DNA from: Stappia stellulata DSM 5886
GTDB taxonomy: Bacteria > Pseudomonadota > Alphaproteobacteria > Rhizobiales > Stappiaceae
Direction of reading: 5' to 3'
Assembly: GCF_000423705.1 (NCBI RefSeq)
Contig: NZ_AUIM01000004.1
Span: 310,001-374,000, forward strand
Length of the DNA stretch: 64,000 bases
The position numbers and the translations under genes were made by a program. Below the pieces are notes generated by a model. That model worked only from the letters and a program-made list of their open reading frames with translations. It was not told the origin of the DNA and made no database searches. This document shows positions 53,820 to 63,887 of the stretch, in pieces; position 1 is the stretch's first letter, and every line of letters begins with the position of its first letter.

Positions 53820-55097
53820 TCATTTTCCGGCTTTTTCCGCCTTGGCGCGCGCGAACCGGGCGCGCAGTTGCGCGCCGCGTCCTTCCTTCAAAACCTGCCG
53901 CGCGCGCGCGATCGCCAGTCCGTCATCCGGCACCTCGGCCGTGATCACCCCGCCGGCCGCCAGATAGGCACCGTCGCCGATTGAAAGCGGCGCAACCAGC
54001 GTGGAATTCGATCCGACGAAGGCGCCCGCCCCGATGTCAGTGTGATGTTTGAGAAAGCCGTCGTAATTGCAGGTGATCGTGCCGGCGCCGATGTTGGCTT
54101 TTTCGCCGACGCGCGCATCGCCGATGTAGCTGAGATGGTTGACCTTCGCGCCGGCCTCGACCGTTGCGTTCTTGATCTCGACGAAATTGCCGATGTGGGC
54201 GGCGTCTCCGATCTTCGCACCGGGCCGCAACCGGGCATAGGGGCCAACCGTCGCGTCCTGGCCGACGATCGCCTTCTCCAGGTGGGAAAAGGCGCGGATA
54301 CGCGCGCCATCGGCAACCGCAACCCCGGGACCGAACACCACATTCGGTTCGATCACCGCATCCTGCCCGAGTGTCGTGTCATGGGAAAAGAACACGGTAT
54401 CGGGCGCGATCAGTGTTGCGCCGGCCGCCATCGCTTCGGCGCGCATCGTGGCCTGGAAATGCGCTTCCACCGCCGCAAGGTCGGCCCGCGTCCCGACGCG
54501 CCGCACTTCCGCGTCGGCGCCGATCTCGCTGACCACTGCCAGCCCAAGCGCCTGAACGGCGCGTGTCACATCCGAAAGACCGCCCGCCCCCGTGCCGGGC
54601 TCGGCATCGATCCGGGACAGGGTTTCCGCAAACCGGTCCCCGGCGAGGGCCATGATCCCGCTGGGACGAACGTTTTCCGGCTGCCCCTCCCGCGACCCGA
54701 GCATCACCACATCGGCCCCCTCGCCAAGGCGCGACGACAGCCGCACCAGGGTTTCGTCCGTGATGAACGGCCGGTCGGCGGACAGGACGATCACCTGATC
54801 GGGCACCTCGCCATGGGCGGCCAGGGCGTCGGCAAGCGCCTGCGCGCCACCCTGTTCTTCCGTTTGCACATGACAGCTGGCATTTGGTGCCCACCGGGTC
54901 ACTTCCGCCGCAAGCTCCTCCATGTCGGGACCGACAATCACCGCCGTCCGCTCGATCCCCGCGCCCGCGACACTTGCAAGCACATGCCCCACGAGCGACA
55001 GGTTGCCCACCTCGTGGAGTGCCAGCGGCCACTTTGAGGCCATGCGTGTACCGGGATCGGCGGCAAGGACGATGGCGAGACGAAAAGGTGATGACAT
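53820..55097 (-). CDS. GlmU-like protein with intact acetyltransferase and degenerate uridyltransferase domain
   Basis: A 425-residue protein. The C-terminal left-handed beta-helix is well preserved: GPYARLRPGAKIGDAAHIGNF, EIKNATVEAGAKVNHLSYIGDA, GTITCNYDGF and FVGSNSTLVAPLSIG, including Arg, Lys and His acetyl-transfer residues. The N-terminal half has Rossmann-like sequence but AADPGTRMASKWPLALH replaces the usual AAGxGTRMxSxxPKVLH (Lys25 is Leu), QTEEQGGAQ replaces QxExLGTAH, and no VNDR-type motif is found. It is shorter than GlmU (about 450). A true glmU elsewhere seems likely. The ATG at 55097 is chosen over a longer upstream frame. Confidence 0.8.
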   Translation of the reverse strand: MSSPFRLAIVLAADPGTRMASKWPLALHEVGNLSLVGHVLASVAGAGIERTAVIVGPDMEELAAEVTRWAPNASCHVQTEEQGGAQALADALAAHGEVPDQVIVLSADRPFITDETLVRLSSRLGEGADVVMLGSREGQPENVRPSGIMALAGDRFAETLSRIDAEPGTGAGGLSDVTRAVQALGLAVVSEIGADAEVRRVGTRADLAAVEAHFQATMRAEAMAAGATLIAPDTVFFSHDTTLGQDAVIEPNVVFGPGVAVADGARIRAFSHLEKAIVGQDATVGPYARLRPGAKIGDAAHIGNFVEIKNATVEAGAKVNHLSYIGDARVGEKANIGAGTITCNYDGFLKHHTDIGAGAFVGSNSTLVAPLSIGDGAYLAAGGVITAEVPDDGLAIARARQVLKEGRGAQLRARFARAKAEKAGK

Positions 55098-55300
55098 GGA
55101 AACCCTCGAGCGGAACAAAAAGTCTTGCGGCAAGTCATCCTTCGCCACGCCCTTCGCGTCAAGCGACCGGCGGCCTTGGCTCGGGCATTTGTCAAAAGCC
55201 ATCGCCTGTCGGACTTGAACGGCGGGCTGAAAGCCTGTCTATGTTCGCATTCACGCAATGCTCTGCGTTCAGCCCCCGCCCGATGCCAGACCGAGACCCC

Positions 55301-56287
55301 ATGTCCGCCCCAACCGCCGATCACTCCGCCGCGACCTCAAGGCTTGCCCATTTCCCCGTCACCTTCTTCGCCGTCGTGATGGGACTGGCCGGCCTGGCGC
55401 TCGCTACCCGCCGCGTCGAGCTTTTTCTGGGCGCGGGATCTTTTGCCAGCACCGGCCTGATCGGGGCAACGGCGCTGGTCTTTTGCGCAATCTCAGTCCT
55501 TTTCGTGCTCAAGGGGCTGCGACACCGTGCGGACCTGCGGGCGGAATGGAACCATCCGGTGCGCATCGCCTTCTTTCCCGCGATCACCATCGGCGCGCTC
55601 CTGATTGCGGCCGGGATGTTGCCGGTAAGCGAGCCGCTTGCCCGCGCGATCTGGATTCCGGCGGCGGCCGTTCATCTTTGCATCACGCTCGGCGTGGTCT
55701 CCGCATGGATAAGCCACAGGACATTCGAACAGGCGCACCTCACGCCGGCCTGGTTCATTCCAGCCGTCGGCAATGTGCTGGTGCCCGTTGCCGGCGTACA
55801 ACTTGGCTATCTTGAGGTGTCCTGGTTCTTTTTCTCGGTCGGAATGCTGTTCTGGCTCGTCTTCCTCACCTTGGTCTTTAACCGGCTTATCTTCCATAAC
55901 CCGCTGCCCGAGCGCCTGCTTCCCACGCTGGTGATCATGATCGCGCCCCCCTCGGCCGGCTTCGTCGCCTGGTACCAGATCAACGGTGGCGAAATCGATG
56001 CCGTCGCGCGGCTGCTCTATTACTGCGGCCTGATGTTCGTCCTGATCACCCTGACGCAGGTCCAAAAACTGCTGCGCCTGCCCTTCACCATGTCCTGGTG
56101 GGCCTATTCGTTCCCGGTGGCCGCCTTCACCATCGCCTCAGCGCTGTTCGCGGAAAAAACGGGAAACGGCTTCCAGCAAGGGGTCATGCTGGTGTCCTAC
56201 GTCGTTCTGCTCGGGGTGATCGCCATGCTCGTGATCAAGACCATGGCCGCCATCCGGCGCGACGAGATCTGCCAGCCGGAAACCTGA
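55301..56287 (+). CDS. SLAC1/TehA-family anion channel protein
   Basis: About 328 residues with ten membrane helices: FPVTFFAVVMGLAGLALA near the start, TPAWFIPAVGNVLVPVAGVQLG and WFFFSVGMLFWLVFLTLVFNRL in the middle, and FTMSWWAYSFPVAAFTIASAL near the end. This matches the TehA/SLAC1 channels linked to tellurite and other anions. An ATG 18 bases upstream (MPDRDP) is possible. Divergent from the GlmU-like gene. Confidence 0.88.
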   Translation: MSAPTADHSAATSRLAHFPVTFFAVVMGLAGLALATRRVELFLGAGSFASTGLIGATALVFCAISVLFVLKGLRHRADLRAEWNHPVRIAFFPAITIGALLIAAGMLPVSEPLARAIWIPAAAVHLCITLGVVSAWISHRTFEQAHLTPAWFIPAVGNVLVPVAGVQLGYLEVSWFFFSVGMLFWLVFLTLVFNRLIFHNPLPERLLPTLVIMIAPPSAGFVAWYQINGGEIDAVARLLYYCGLMFVLITLTQVQKLLRLPFTMSWWAYSFPVAAFTIASALFAEKTGNGFQQGVMLVSYVVLLGVIAMLVIKTMAAIRRDEICQPET

Positions 56288-56294
56288 TATTCCG

Positions 56295-56906
56295 TCACCA
56301 CAGCGTCTTGCGGGCCCGTTCCGGCCACGCCGCGTCATAGGAGGCACCGCCGACGCGGGTTTCGCTCAGCTCCGAGAGGATCTCGCCGGGCGTCGGCAAG
56401 TCGGCCGGATCGCGGCGTGTTTCCGCCTCCCAAAGCCTTGAGCGCACGATGGCGCGCGCGCACTGGAAATAGACCCGCTCCACATCGACCAGAATGACGG
56501 ATCTCGGCGCCTTCCCGTCGACTGCAAAGGAGGCGAGCAGCTCCTTGTCGACGCTGATGCTTGCCTGGCCGTTGACGCGCAAGGTGGTTCCGCTTCCCGG
56601 AATCAGGAACAGCAACGCCACCCGTGGATCGCGCAGGATGTTGCGCAGCGAATCGATGCGGTTGTTGCCACGCCGGTCGGGCAGCGCCAGACGCCGGGGC
56701 GTCTCGATGCGCACGACCGCTCCCGCGTCCCCGCGTGGCGAACAATCGAGCCCTTCCGGTCCCGAGGTCGCAAGCGCAACGAAGGGAGACGCAGCGATCA
56801 GTCGCGCATAGGCATCGCTGACATGGTCGATCTCCTTGACCGTGGCCGCCTCGACCGTGGGGCCGTAAAGCGCCTCGAGTTCGTCCATGCTGCCGATCGT
56901 CGTCAT
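56295..56906 (-). CDS. PPOX-type FMN flavoprotein (MSMEG_1061-like)
   Basis: A 203-residue pyridoxamine 5'-phosphate oxidase-like protein. It shows AASPFVALATSGPEGLDCSPRGD, LALPDRRGNNRIDSLRNI, PRVALLFLIPGSGTTLRVNG and VDVERVYFQCARAI. The group binds FMN or F420; its substrate is unknown. It starts 16 bases after the peptide transporter ATPase gene on the same strand and is probably the last gene of that operon. Confidence 0.85.
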   Translation of the reverse strand: MTTIGSMDELEALYGPTVEAATVKEIDHVSDAYARLIAASPFVALATSGPEGLDCSPRGDAGAVVRIETPRRLALPDRRGNNRIDSLRNILRDPRVALLFLIPGSGTTLRVNGQASISVDKELLASFAVDGKAPRSVILVDVERVYFQCARAIVRSRLWEAETRRDPADLPTPGEILSELSETRVGGASYDAAWPERARKTLW

Positions 56907-56922
56907 CTTTGTCTGCTCTCTG

Positions 56923-59004
56923 CTACTCGGCCGCCTCGGCGGCTTTGGGCTTGATCACCGGCTCCATCGCTTCCAGCTCTGCCGGCTCGAGATGACACAG
57001 AATCTGGTGACCGGATTGGAATGTCCTGAGTGGCGGTGCCTGGGTGTCGCACACGCCGGACATCATATAGGCGCAACGGGTGGAAAACGGGCACCCCTTC
57101 GGCGGATTGGCCGGGGACGGGATTTCGCCCTTGAGCACGATGCTGCGCTTCTCGATCCGCGTGTCTGCGATTGGAACCGCCGCGAGCAAGGCTTCGGTAT
57201 AGGGGTGATAGGGCGGCGCGAAAATCTCGTCCGTCGTCCCCTGCTCCATGATCTGACCGAGATACATCACGACGATCCGGTCCGCCAGATAACGCACCAC
57301 CGACAGGTCGTGACTGATGAACAGCATTGTCGTGCGGTTTTCACGCTGGATGTCCATCAGCAGTTCGGTGACCGCGGCCTGCACGGAAACATCGAGCGCC
57401 GACACCGGTTCGTCGGCGATCACCACCTTCGGGTTTCCGGCAAAGGCCCGGGCGATGCCGACGCGCTGCTTCTGCCCGCCGGAGAGCTGGCGCGGCTTGC
57501 GTTTGGCGAAATCGCGCGGCAGCTTCACCGTATCGAGCAGCCGGTAGACGATTTCCTCAACCTCGTCATCGTCCTTTGCCACACCGAACTTGCGGATGAC
57601 CCGGCCGATCTGGCTGCCGATCGTGTGCGAGGGGTTGAGCGTATCGAAGGGATTCTGGAACACCATCTGGAGCCGGGAGACCGTCTCGCGGTCGCGCTTG
57701 TCCACGGGAAGGTCGCCAAGCTCGACGTTTCCGAGCATGACCTTGCCGGCCGTCGCGTCCTCAAGTCCCATCAGCACCTTGGCGAACGTCGACTTGCCAC
57801 AGCCCGATTCCCCGACGATGGCGACGGTCTCCGCCTCGCGCGCGGTGAAGGTCAGCTTCTCGTTTGCCTTCACGGTCCGTGGCGGGCCGCTCAGAAAAGC
57901 CATGCCGCCGTCGTCGATGACATAGTGCTTGGTCATCTCCTCGACCGACAGCACGATGTCCCCGGCCGGAACGGGCTCCTTTGCCTCCCCCTTGGGAAGA
58001 TCCCGCTCCCAGTCGATTGCCTGAAAACGTTCGCAGCGCACCTTGTGGCCATCGTCGCCCGGGACGGCATGCATCTTCAGCTTGCCGACATCGCATGTCC
58101 CGCCGCGAAAGAACGAACAGCGCGGACCGAAGTTGCAGCCCTGAGGCCGTTCGTGCGGCAGGGGTAGCTGACCCGGGATGGCAACGAGCGGCTGCGCGTT
58201 CTTGTCGGCGCCGGGCAGCGGGATCGATCCGAACAGCCCGCGCGTATAGGGGTGGCGCATTTCGTCGAAGACATCGCGAATGTCTCCGACCTCGACGGCC
58301 TCGCCCGAATACATCACCGTCAGCCGGTCGCAGGTCTCCAGAATAAGCCCGAGATTGTGCGAGATGTAGATCATGGAAGTGCCGAACTCTTCCGAGATCT
58401 CGTTGATCAGTTCGACAATGCCGGCCTCGACGGTGACATCGAGCGCGGTCGTCGGTTCGTCGAGAAGCAGCAGGCGCGGATTGGACAGCAGTGCCATGGC
58501 GATCACCACGCGCTGCTGCTGTCCGCCGGAAATCTGGTGCGGATAGGACTTCAGAATGCGCCTGGGATCGGGAAGCCGCACCTTCGCCAGAGTCTCCGCT
58601 GCCCGCGCCATCGCCGCGTCCTGTGAAATGCCCTCGTGATAGACCGGCACTTCCGCGAGCTGTTCGCCGATCAGCATCGACGGATTGAGCGAGGCCATCG
58701 GCTCCTGGTAGACCATTGCGATCTTGGAGCCACGGATATGGCGCAGCTCCTCCGCGCTCATGGTGCGCATGTCACGCCCCTCGAACAGGATCTCGCCATC
58801 GACGATGGCGCCGTTCGTGCCCATGTACTGCATGATCGCGAGCGCGACGGTCGACTTGCCACAGCCCGATTCCCCGACGATTCCGTGCGCCTCGCCGGGC
58901 ATCAGCTTGAGGTTGAAGTCGACCACGGCCGGGATCTCTCCGGCCCGCGTGTAATAGGAGATGCTCAGGTTCCGGCACTCCAGAACCGGGATCTGGTCGC
59001 TCAT
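56923..59004 (-). CDS. Fused oligopeptide/dipeptide ABC transporter ATPases (DppD-DppF)
   Basis: About 693 residues with two complete nucleotide-binding domains. First: Walker [18 protein letters not shown], signature [15 protein letters not shown] and Walker [15 protein letters not shown]. Second: [33 protein letters not shown] and [14 protein letters not shown]. Each ends in the oligopeptide-transporter C-terminal region with Cys-rich signatures ([20 protein letters not shown]), which hold an iron-sulfur-like motif in this group. It powers the two permeases. An ATG 21 bases upstream of the chosen start is also in frame. Confidence 0.94.
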   Translation of the reverse strand: MSDQIPVLECRNLSISYYTRAGEIPAVVDFNLKLMPGEAHGIVGESGCGKSTVALAIMQYMGTNGAIVDGEILFEGRDMRTMSAEELRHIRGSKIAMVYQEPMASLNPSMLIGEQLAEVPVYHEGISQDAAMARAAETLAKVRLPDPRRILKSYPHQISGGQQQRVVIAMALLSNPRLLLLDEPTTALDVTVEAGIVELINEISEEFGTSMIYISHNLGLILETCDRLTVMYSGEAVEVGDIRDVFDEMRHPYTRGLFGSIPLPGADKNAQPLVAIPGQLPLPHERPQGCNFGPRCSFFRGGTCDVGKLKMHAVPGDDGHKVRCERFQAIDWERDLPKGEAKEPVPAGDIVLSVEEMTKHYVIDDGGMAFLSGPPRTVKANEKLTFTAREAETVAIVGESGCGKSTFAKVLMGLEDATAGKVMLGNVELGDLPVDKRDRETVSRLQMVFQNPFDTLNPSHTIGSQIGRVIRKFGVAKDDDEVEEIVYRLLDTVKLPRDFAKRKPRQLSGGQKQRVGIARAFAGNPKVVIADEPVSALDVSVQAAVTELLMDIQRENRTTMLFISHDLSVVRYLADRIVVMYLGQIMEQGTTDEIFAPPYHPYTEALLAAVPIADTRIEKRSIVLKGEIPSPANPPKGCPFSTRCAYMMSGVCDTQAPPLRTFQSGHQILCHLEPAELEAMEPVIKPKAAEAAE

Positions 59005-59017
59005 GACGGATCCTTCC

Positions 59018-60037
59018 TCAGTCACGCAGGCTCATTTCCCTGAGACCGTCAGCCATCAGGTTGAAGCCGAGAATGAGGCTCGACACGGCAAGTGCCGGCA
59101 CGAGCAGCATGTAGGAGAACTTCCAAAGCATCGCCGTCTTGGCGCTTTCGCGGATCATCAGCCCCCAGTCGGGATCCGGCGGCTGCAGTCCCAGTCCCAG
59201 GAAGGTCAGCGTGGTGATCGCGACGGTGGTGTAGCCAAGCCGCAGGCAGGCGTCGACGATAATGGGCCCGCGCACGTTGGGCAGCAGCTCCACAATCATG
59301 ATGTAGAGCGGGTGTTCACCGCGCGTCTGTGCCGCAAACACGTAATCGCGTGTCTTGATGTCGAGCGCCAGCCCCCGGACGATGCGCATGATTGCCGGCG
59401 CGGAGGCGAAAGTGACCGCGACCACGATGTTGAATCCCGACGGCCCCAGATAGTTCAGGATCACGATGAAAAGCACCATCACCGGGAACGACAAAAGCAC
59501 ATTGGCGAAGAAGGAGATGATCTCGTCCCACCAGCCCGAGAGGTAGCCCGAGACCAGGCCGAACAGCGCGCCGACGACATAGGCAACCATGGTTGCGCTT
59601 ACCCCCCACACGATCACCCGCTGGCACCCCCAGATGACGCGCGAAAGCATGTCGCGGCCCTTGAAGTCCGTTCCGAGCCAGAAAAACACGTCGCGCTTTT
59701 CCGAAAACGGTGTGGTGAAAGGCGCGATCGGCTTGTTGGGGTCCATGAGCGGCAGATAAGGCGCGGTCACCGCCATCAGCAACCAGAAGAAGACGAGGCT
59801 CAGTCCGAGCACCGCCACCCAGCTTTCGCGAAAGGCACGCACGCCGAGTATATAGAGCACCAGGGTCGCGGGGATCGCCGGCAACAGGACCGTGTCGGCG
59901 TAACCGTCCAGCCGGTCGCCGAACATGACGTAGACGGTCAGCGGGATCCACATCAGGACCGCCAGCACGATCAGCGGCTTCGGCCGCGACAGGCGATCGA
60001 GAAAGGACGGGCCGGCATCGAGTTCAGTCACAGCCAT
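59018..60037 (-). CDS. Oligopeptide-type ABC transporter permease (DppC-like)
   Basis: About 339 residues with six or so helices: VLAVLMWIPLTVYVMFG near the start, then FFWLGTDFKGRDMLSRVIWG, the EAA-type loop in the middle (APAIMRIVRGLALDIKTRDYV, AAQTRGEHPLY) and LMIRESAKTAMLWKFSYM in the C-terminal half. The GTDxxGRD segment is typical of DppC/OppC. The ATG overlaps the first permease region by none and the gene lies 19 bp after it. Confidence 0.92.
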   Translation of the reverse strand: MAVTELDAGPSFLDRLSRPKPLIVLAVLMWIPLTVYVMFGDRLDGYADTVLLPAIPATLVLYILGVRAFRESWVAVLGLSLVFFWLLMAVTAPYLPLMDPNKPIAPFTTPFSEKRDVFFWLGTDFKGRDMLSRVIWGCQRVIVWGVSATMVAYVVGALFGLVSGYLSGWWDEIISFFANVLLSFPVMVLFIVILNYLGPSGFNIVVAVTFASAPAIMRIVRGLALDIKTRDYVFAAQTRGEHPLYIMIVELLPNVRGPIIVDACLRLGYTTVAITTLTFLGLGLQPPDPDWGLMIRESAKTAMLWKFSYMLLVPALAVSSLILGFNLMADGLREMSLRD

Positions 60038-60056
60038 GACGTTTTGTCTCCGGTCC

Positions 60057-61007
60057 TCATGCGAAGCGAATGCGCGGGTTGAGGAATGTGTAGCCAATGT
60101 CGGAAATGATCTGCGAGACGACCGCTACGGCCACGGCCACAAGCGTGCACGCCTGCACCACTTCCACGTCCGGGAACAGCGCGGCCTCCAGCAACAGCTT
60201 GCCGAATCCGTCGTACTCGAAGAACACCTCCACCACCACGACGCCCGACAGCAGCCAGTTGAGCTGCAGCACGATCAGCGTGAAGGGGGCGATCAGCGCG
60301 TTGCGCAGCGCGTGTTTCATCACCACGCGCCGGTAGGGAATCCCCTTGAGGATCGCGGTACGGATGTACTGGGAGGTCATTACCTCGGCCATGGAAGCGC
60401 GTGTCATGCGCGCCACGTAGCCAAAGTCGTAGATCACCAGTGTAAGAACGGGCAAGACCAGCTCGCGGAAGGAAAAGCCCCCGATCATCGCCGATTTCAC
60501 CGGAAGCCAGCCAAGTCCGAGGGCAAAGATCACGGTGAGCAGGATGGCGCTGGCGATCTCGGGAATGCTGGTCGTGAAAACCGAAACGAAGGAAATCGTC
60601 CGGTCCTGCACGGATCCCTCCTTCATGCCGGCGAGAACGCCGAGCACGAGCGAAAGCGGTATCATCAACGCAAAGACGAAGAAGGCCAGGATACCCGTAT
60701 TGACCAGCCGGTCGGCCAGGAGCGGGCCAACCGGCCTGTTCTTCTCGAAGGAGAAGCCGAAGTCGCCGGTCAGGATGTTGCCCACCCAGTTGACGTAGCG
60801 CTCGTGAAAAGGAACGTCGAGGCCGCGTTTTGCCAGCCAGCTCTGGTAGCTGTCCTCGGTCAGGGCCGAGACGGCAAATCCTCCGAGTTCCTGGACTGCC
60901 AGCCGTTTCTTGAACTCCGGAGTGTCGAAGATCGCGAACAGCAATAGCGACGAGACCGCCATGATCAGAACCATCTGAGCAAGGCGGCGCAGGATCAGTT
61001 TCAACAT
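60057..61007 (-). CDS. Oligopeptide-type ABC transporter permease (DppB-like)
   Basis: About 316 residues, with a DppB-like start (MLKLILRRLAQMVLIM) and central features GLDVPFHERYVNWVGNILTGDFGFSF, FARMTRASMAEVMTSQYIRTA-like VARMTRASMAEVM, and LPVLTLVIYDFGYVARM with a final LEAALFPDVEVVQA. Six helices expected. The longer upstream ATG (14 residues) has no signal and is rejected. Confidence 0.92.
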   Translation of the reverse strand: MLKLILRRLAQMVLIMAVSSLLLFAIFDTPEFKKRLAVQELGGFAVSALTEDSYQSWLAKRGLDVPFHERYVNWVGNILTGDFGFSFEKNRPVGPLLADRLVNTGILAFFVFALMIPLSLVLGVLAGMKEGSVQDRTISFVSVFTTSIPEIASAILLTVIFALGLGWLPVKSAMIGGFSFRELVLPVLTLVIYDFGYVARMTRASMAEVMTSQYIRTAILKGIPYRRVVMKHALRNALIAPFTLIVLQLNWLLSGVVVVEVFFEYDGFGKLLLEAALFPDVEVVQACTLVAVAVAVVSQIISDIGYTFLNPRIRFA

Positions 61008-61157
61008 CGGTGCCCACCGTGTCGCCGCCTCGCCGCGCCTGCGAGGCATGCCCCTCGTACCGGCCGCCCGAGCGGGCGTCCGGACCTAAAGCCCCGCAGC
61101 CGGCTTCTTGCGGCCGGCCACGGGAAGTCATGACGGATCGCCGCCCCGTCGGCCGTC

Positions 61158-62849
61158 TCAGCCCATCCAGACCTTGTTGAACTGATGGTACTGTGTCGGG
61201 TGTGCCGGATAGCCATGCACAGAGTTTGACGCCATGCAGTAGATCGGGCGCCAGATCGGCAGCACCACGACACCGGAATCCTGCAGGATCTTCGACGCCT
61301 TGGCGAGCAAAGGCTTGCGTGCCTCGACGTCGAGCGTTGCCTCGGCCTCGTCAAGCGCGGCATCGAACTCGGCCGACGAGAAGCCGCTCTCGTTCCATGG
61401 CACGCCGGTGCGGTAGCCGAGCGACATCACCATCGTCCCGAGGGGGCGGTGCGTCCAGGCCGTGGCGCCGAACGGCGTCTGGGTCCAGATTTCCCAGTAC
61501 TTGGAGGCCGGGATCACGTTGATGTTGAGCGTGATACCGGCGTCCTTGAGCTGGTCGCGCATGGCCTCGGCCACTGTCTGGTGCCAGGGGCCGTCCGTGT
61601 TGCCGACGTCGATCGTGACCTCCAGACCGTCCGGATACCCGGCCTCCGCAAGCAGCGCCTTGGCGCCCTCCACGTCACGGCTGATCGGCGGCAGAGCCTG
61701 GTAGTCGGGATGAACCGGCGCGACGTGATAGTTCTCTCCGACGTCGCCGCCTTCCGGATAGACCAGCGGCTTGATGAGCGAATTGTCGACCGCCATGGCA
61801 ATCGCCTTTCGCACGCGCACGTCGGTGAAGGGCTCCGCGTCCACCCGCATGCGGCAGCACAGGCTCTGTGCGGTGCGGGCGGAGATGATCTGCCCGTCGA
61901 TCGCCTTGGCCAGCTCCATCTGCTCGACGCCAAAGTCGTAGATCGCGTCCACACTCTGTCCGGCGAAGGCGGTGAGCTGGTTGTCGGCATCGAAGTTGTA
62001 ATAATGGATCTCGTCGAGATAGACCTTGCCGCCCCAGTACTCGAAGGGCTGGCCGTCGGCCTCGGTCACGCGCTTGAGGATGCATCGGTCACCGACCACA
62101 TTCTCCGCAATCCGGTAGGCGCCCGTGCCGTTCGGGGAATCGTCGAGCGGTGCCCTGAAGCCGCGATGAACAATGGCGGTCGGATAGTTGTACATATCCT
62201 CGGGGAAGGACAGGACCGGCTTGGCGAGATGGAAACGGATCGTGTGATCGTCCACCACCTCGATGGCGCCGTCGATCAGCCTCTTCTTGCCGTCGACTTC
62301 CTCGACCATCGCCGAGATCGATGACAGGCCGACATTGGAAGAGCCGAGGTCCGGATCCGTCCAGCGTTCGAAATTGAACTTCACGTCCTCGGTCGTGAAG
62401 TCGTCGCCATTGTGCCACTTCACGCCCTTGCGCAGGTAGAAGGTCCAGGTCTTGAGATCGTCGGATGCCTCCCAGCGCTCCGCGAGCATCGGACGGGTGA
62501 CGTTGTCCGGTCCCGTCATCGCCAGATGCTCGAGCATGTGCCGCGCCTGGTTGGACGCCTGGGTCCAGGAGAAGGTCGCCGGATCGTCGATCTTTTGCAC
62601 CTGCATCGCCACTTTCAAAATCCCGCCCGCCTTGGCATCGGGATCGTCCGCGGGAAACGGCAGGTTCGCCGCATCCTGGGCAACCGCCGGGTTCGGCAGT
62701 CCCGCCATGGCGTAGGCAGCCCCGGCACCGACGCCCAGAAGCGCGGCAAACCGGACGAACTCACGGCGATTGAGCTTTCCAGATTCCATCTGGCAACGGG
62801 CGTCCGCCACTTTCGGATGGAGTGTGTTCGACGTGTCTTTGTTCGACAT
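61158..62849 (-). CDS. Family 5 extracellular solute-binding protein, Tat-exported
   Basis: A 563-residue periplasmic peptide or oligosaccharide binding protein. The N-terminus has the twin-arginine motif NRREFVRFAALLGVGAGAA (near residue 27), so it is folded and exported by Tat. The family core follows: TRPMLAERWEASDDLKTWTF, KGVKWHNGDDFTTEDVKFNFER and ALAMAVDNSLIKP-like KAIAMAVDNSLIKPLVYP. It is the first gene of the peptide-type ABC operon (binding protein, permease, permease, ATPase, flavoprotein). Confidence 0.93.
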   Translation of the reverse strand: MSNKDTSNTLHPKVADARCQMESGKLNRREFVRFAALLGVGAGAAYAMAGLPNPAVAQDAANLPFPADDPDAKAGGILKVAMQVQKIDDPATFSWTQASNQARHMLEHLAMTGPDNVTRPMLAERWEASDDLKTWTFYLRKGVKWHNGDDFTTEDVKFNFERWTDPDLGSSNVGLSSISAMVEEVDGKKRLIDGAIEVVDDHTIRFHLAKPVLSFPEDMYNYPTAIVHRGFRAPLDDSPNGTGAYRIAENVVGDRCILKRVTEADGQPFEYWGGKVYLDEIHYYNFDADNQLTAFAGQSVDAIYDFGVEQMELAKAIDGQIISARTAQSLCCRMRVDAEPFTDVRVRKAIAMAVDNSLIKPLVYPEGGDVGENYHVAPVHPDYQALPPISRDVEGAKALLAEAGYPDGLEVTIDVGNTDGPWHQTVAEAMRDQLKDAGITLNINVIPASKYWEIWTQTPFGATAWTHRPLGTMVMSLGYRTGVPWNESGFSSAEFDAALDEAEATLDVEARKPLLAKASKILQDSGVVVLPIWRPIYCMASNSVHGYPAHPTQYHQFNKVWMG

Positions 62850-63887
62850 TGGCCCTGTCTTTCCTCATGTTTCGACGTCACACGGATTTCACCCGAACGG
62901 GAGATCCGTTTTCTAACAGGGTCGCGCGGAAACCGGGGGTTCTGCGCGGACCGGGCGCGAGGCGGTCGGTCGAACCACGCACCTCGCAATATCCCTGTAA
63001 GTAAACAATGAAAACGGATGCATATGCAAAGCCCAATCCGGAACTTTGCCATCTCCCCCGCATCGCGCCAGAAAAGAGCCGGCCACCCTTGACAGTCCCG
63101 CGCGAAAAACAGCCTCAAAAATACGCTAAAAGGCACATCTGAATCCGATTATTCTTTCATGATTTAATATAAGATCGAAAAGAAAGCATTCTCTCGAACA
63201 AGATATTCCATCCATTCATGGGGAATACGTCGTACATCGCCAAAAACATCTCAAGAGCCACCAGTGCCCGATGCCTTGACGGTCGCCACGCCAAATGCCC
63301 CCCGGCCCGGCAATGAGCCTGAATCTTCGTCAAACCGAAGCAAAGGGCCCGGATTTGCGCAAGAAACCGCCGCGTCGCGAGAATGGCGCCGGCGCGTTGA
63401 GACGGGTCGCCGCGCTCCGCATGGACGGCATTCAACAGTATTTGCCCATCCCGCCACTCGCGCTCGCGGGAAGTAGGCCGCACTGGAAAAAGTCGGGGCC
63501 GATTGTGTTTGTTTGCAACAATCTTCCGATCGAGGCGCCTGACCGCGCCCTGGCGCGTCGAATCGCCGTTCGCGGCCCGTCACCACAAGGACCGGCGTCA
63601 TTGCTGTGCGGTGCAGCAAACCCCCTGATGCGGCGACCGGCGAAACGACCCGCCGATAGCGCCGACAGCTCCCGTATCTCCTGAGAGATCAGATTAAAAA
63701 TACCGCTTAGTCAATTGATATAAAAAGACTTAATCTACCAGAAAATTTTCGACCATTCTGCCACCGTACTTGCAGCGCCGGCGAACGCACACGAAAACCA
63801 GTCGGTCCGGCTTGGAACAAATACCGGGGATGGCCGCTGCGAAAATTGATGAAAAAAACTTTTTAATACATTGATATAGTGGCATTT
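62850..63887. other. Roughly 1 kb noncoding region
   Basis: No gene can be supported. Several short open frames exist on both strands but none has a ribosome site plus plausible protein sequence. AT-rich patches at 63120-63220 and 63680-63890 may contain promoters for the flanking genes. No RNA fold recognised. Confidence 0.5.

Noticed and set aside
63157-63684. Several overlapping short frames near the right end
   Set aside because: No ribosome sites, no family features and mutually overlapping on both strands.
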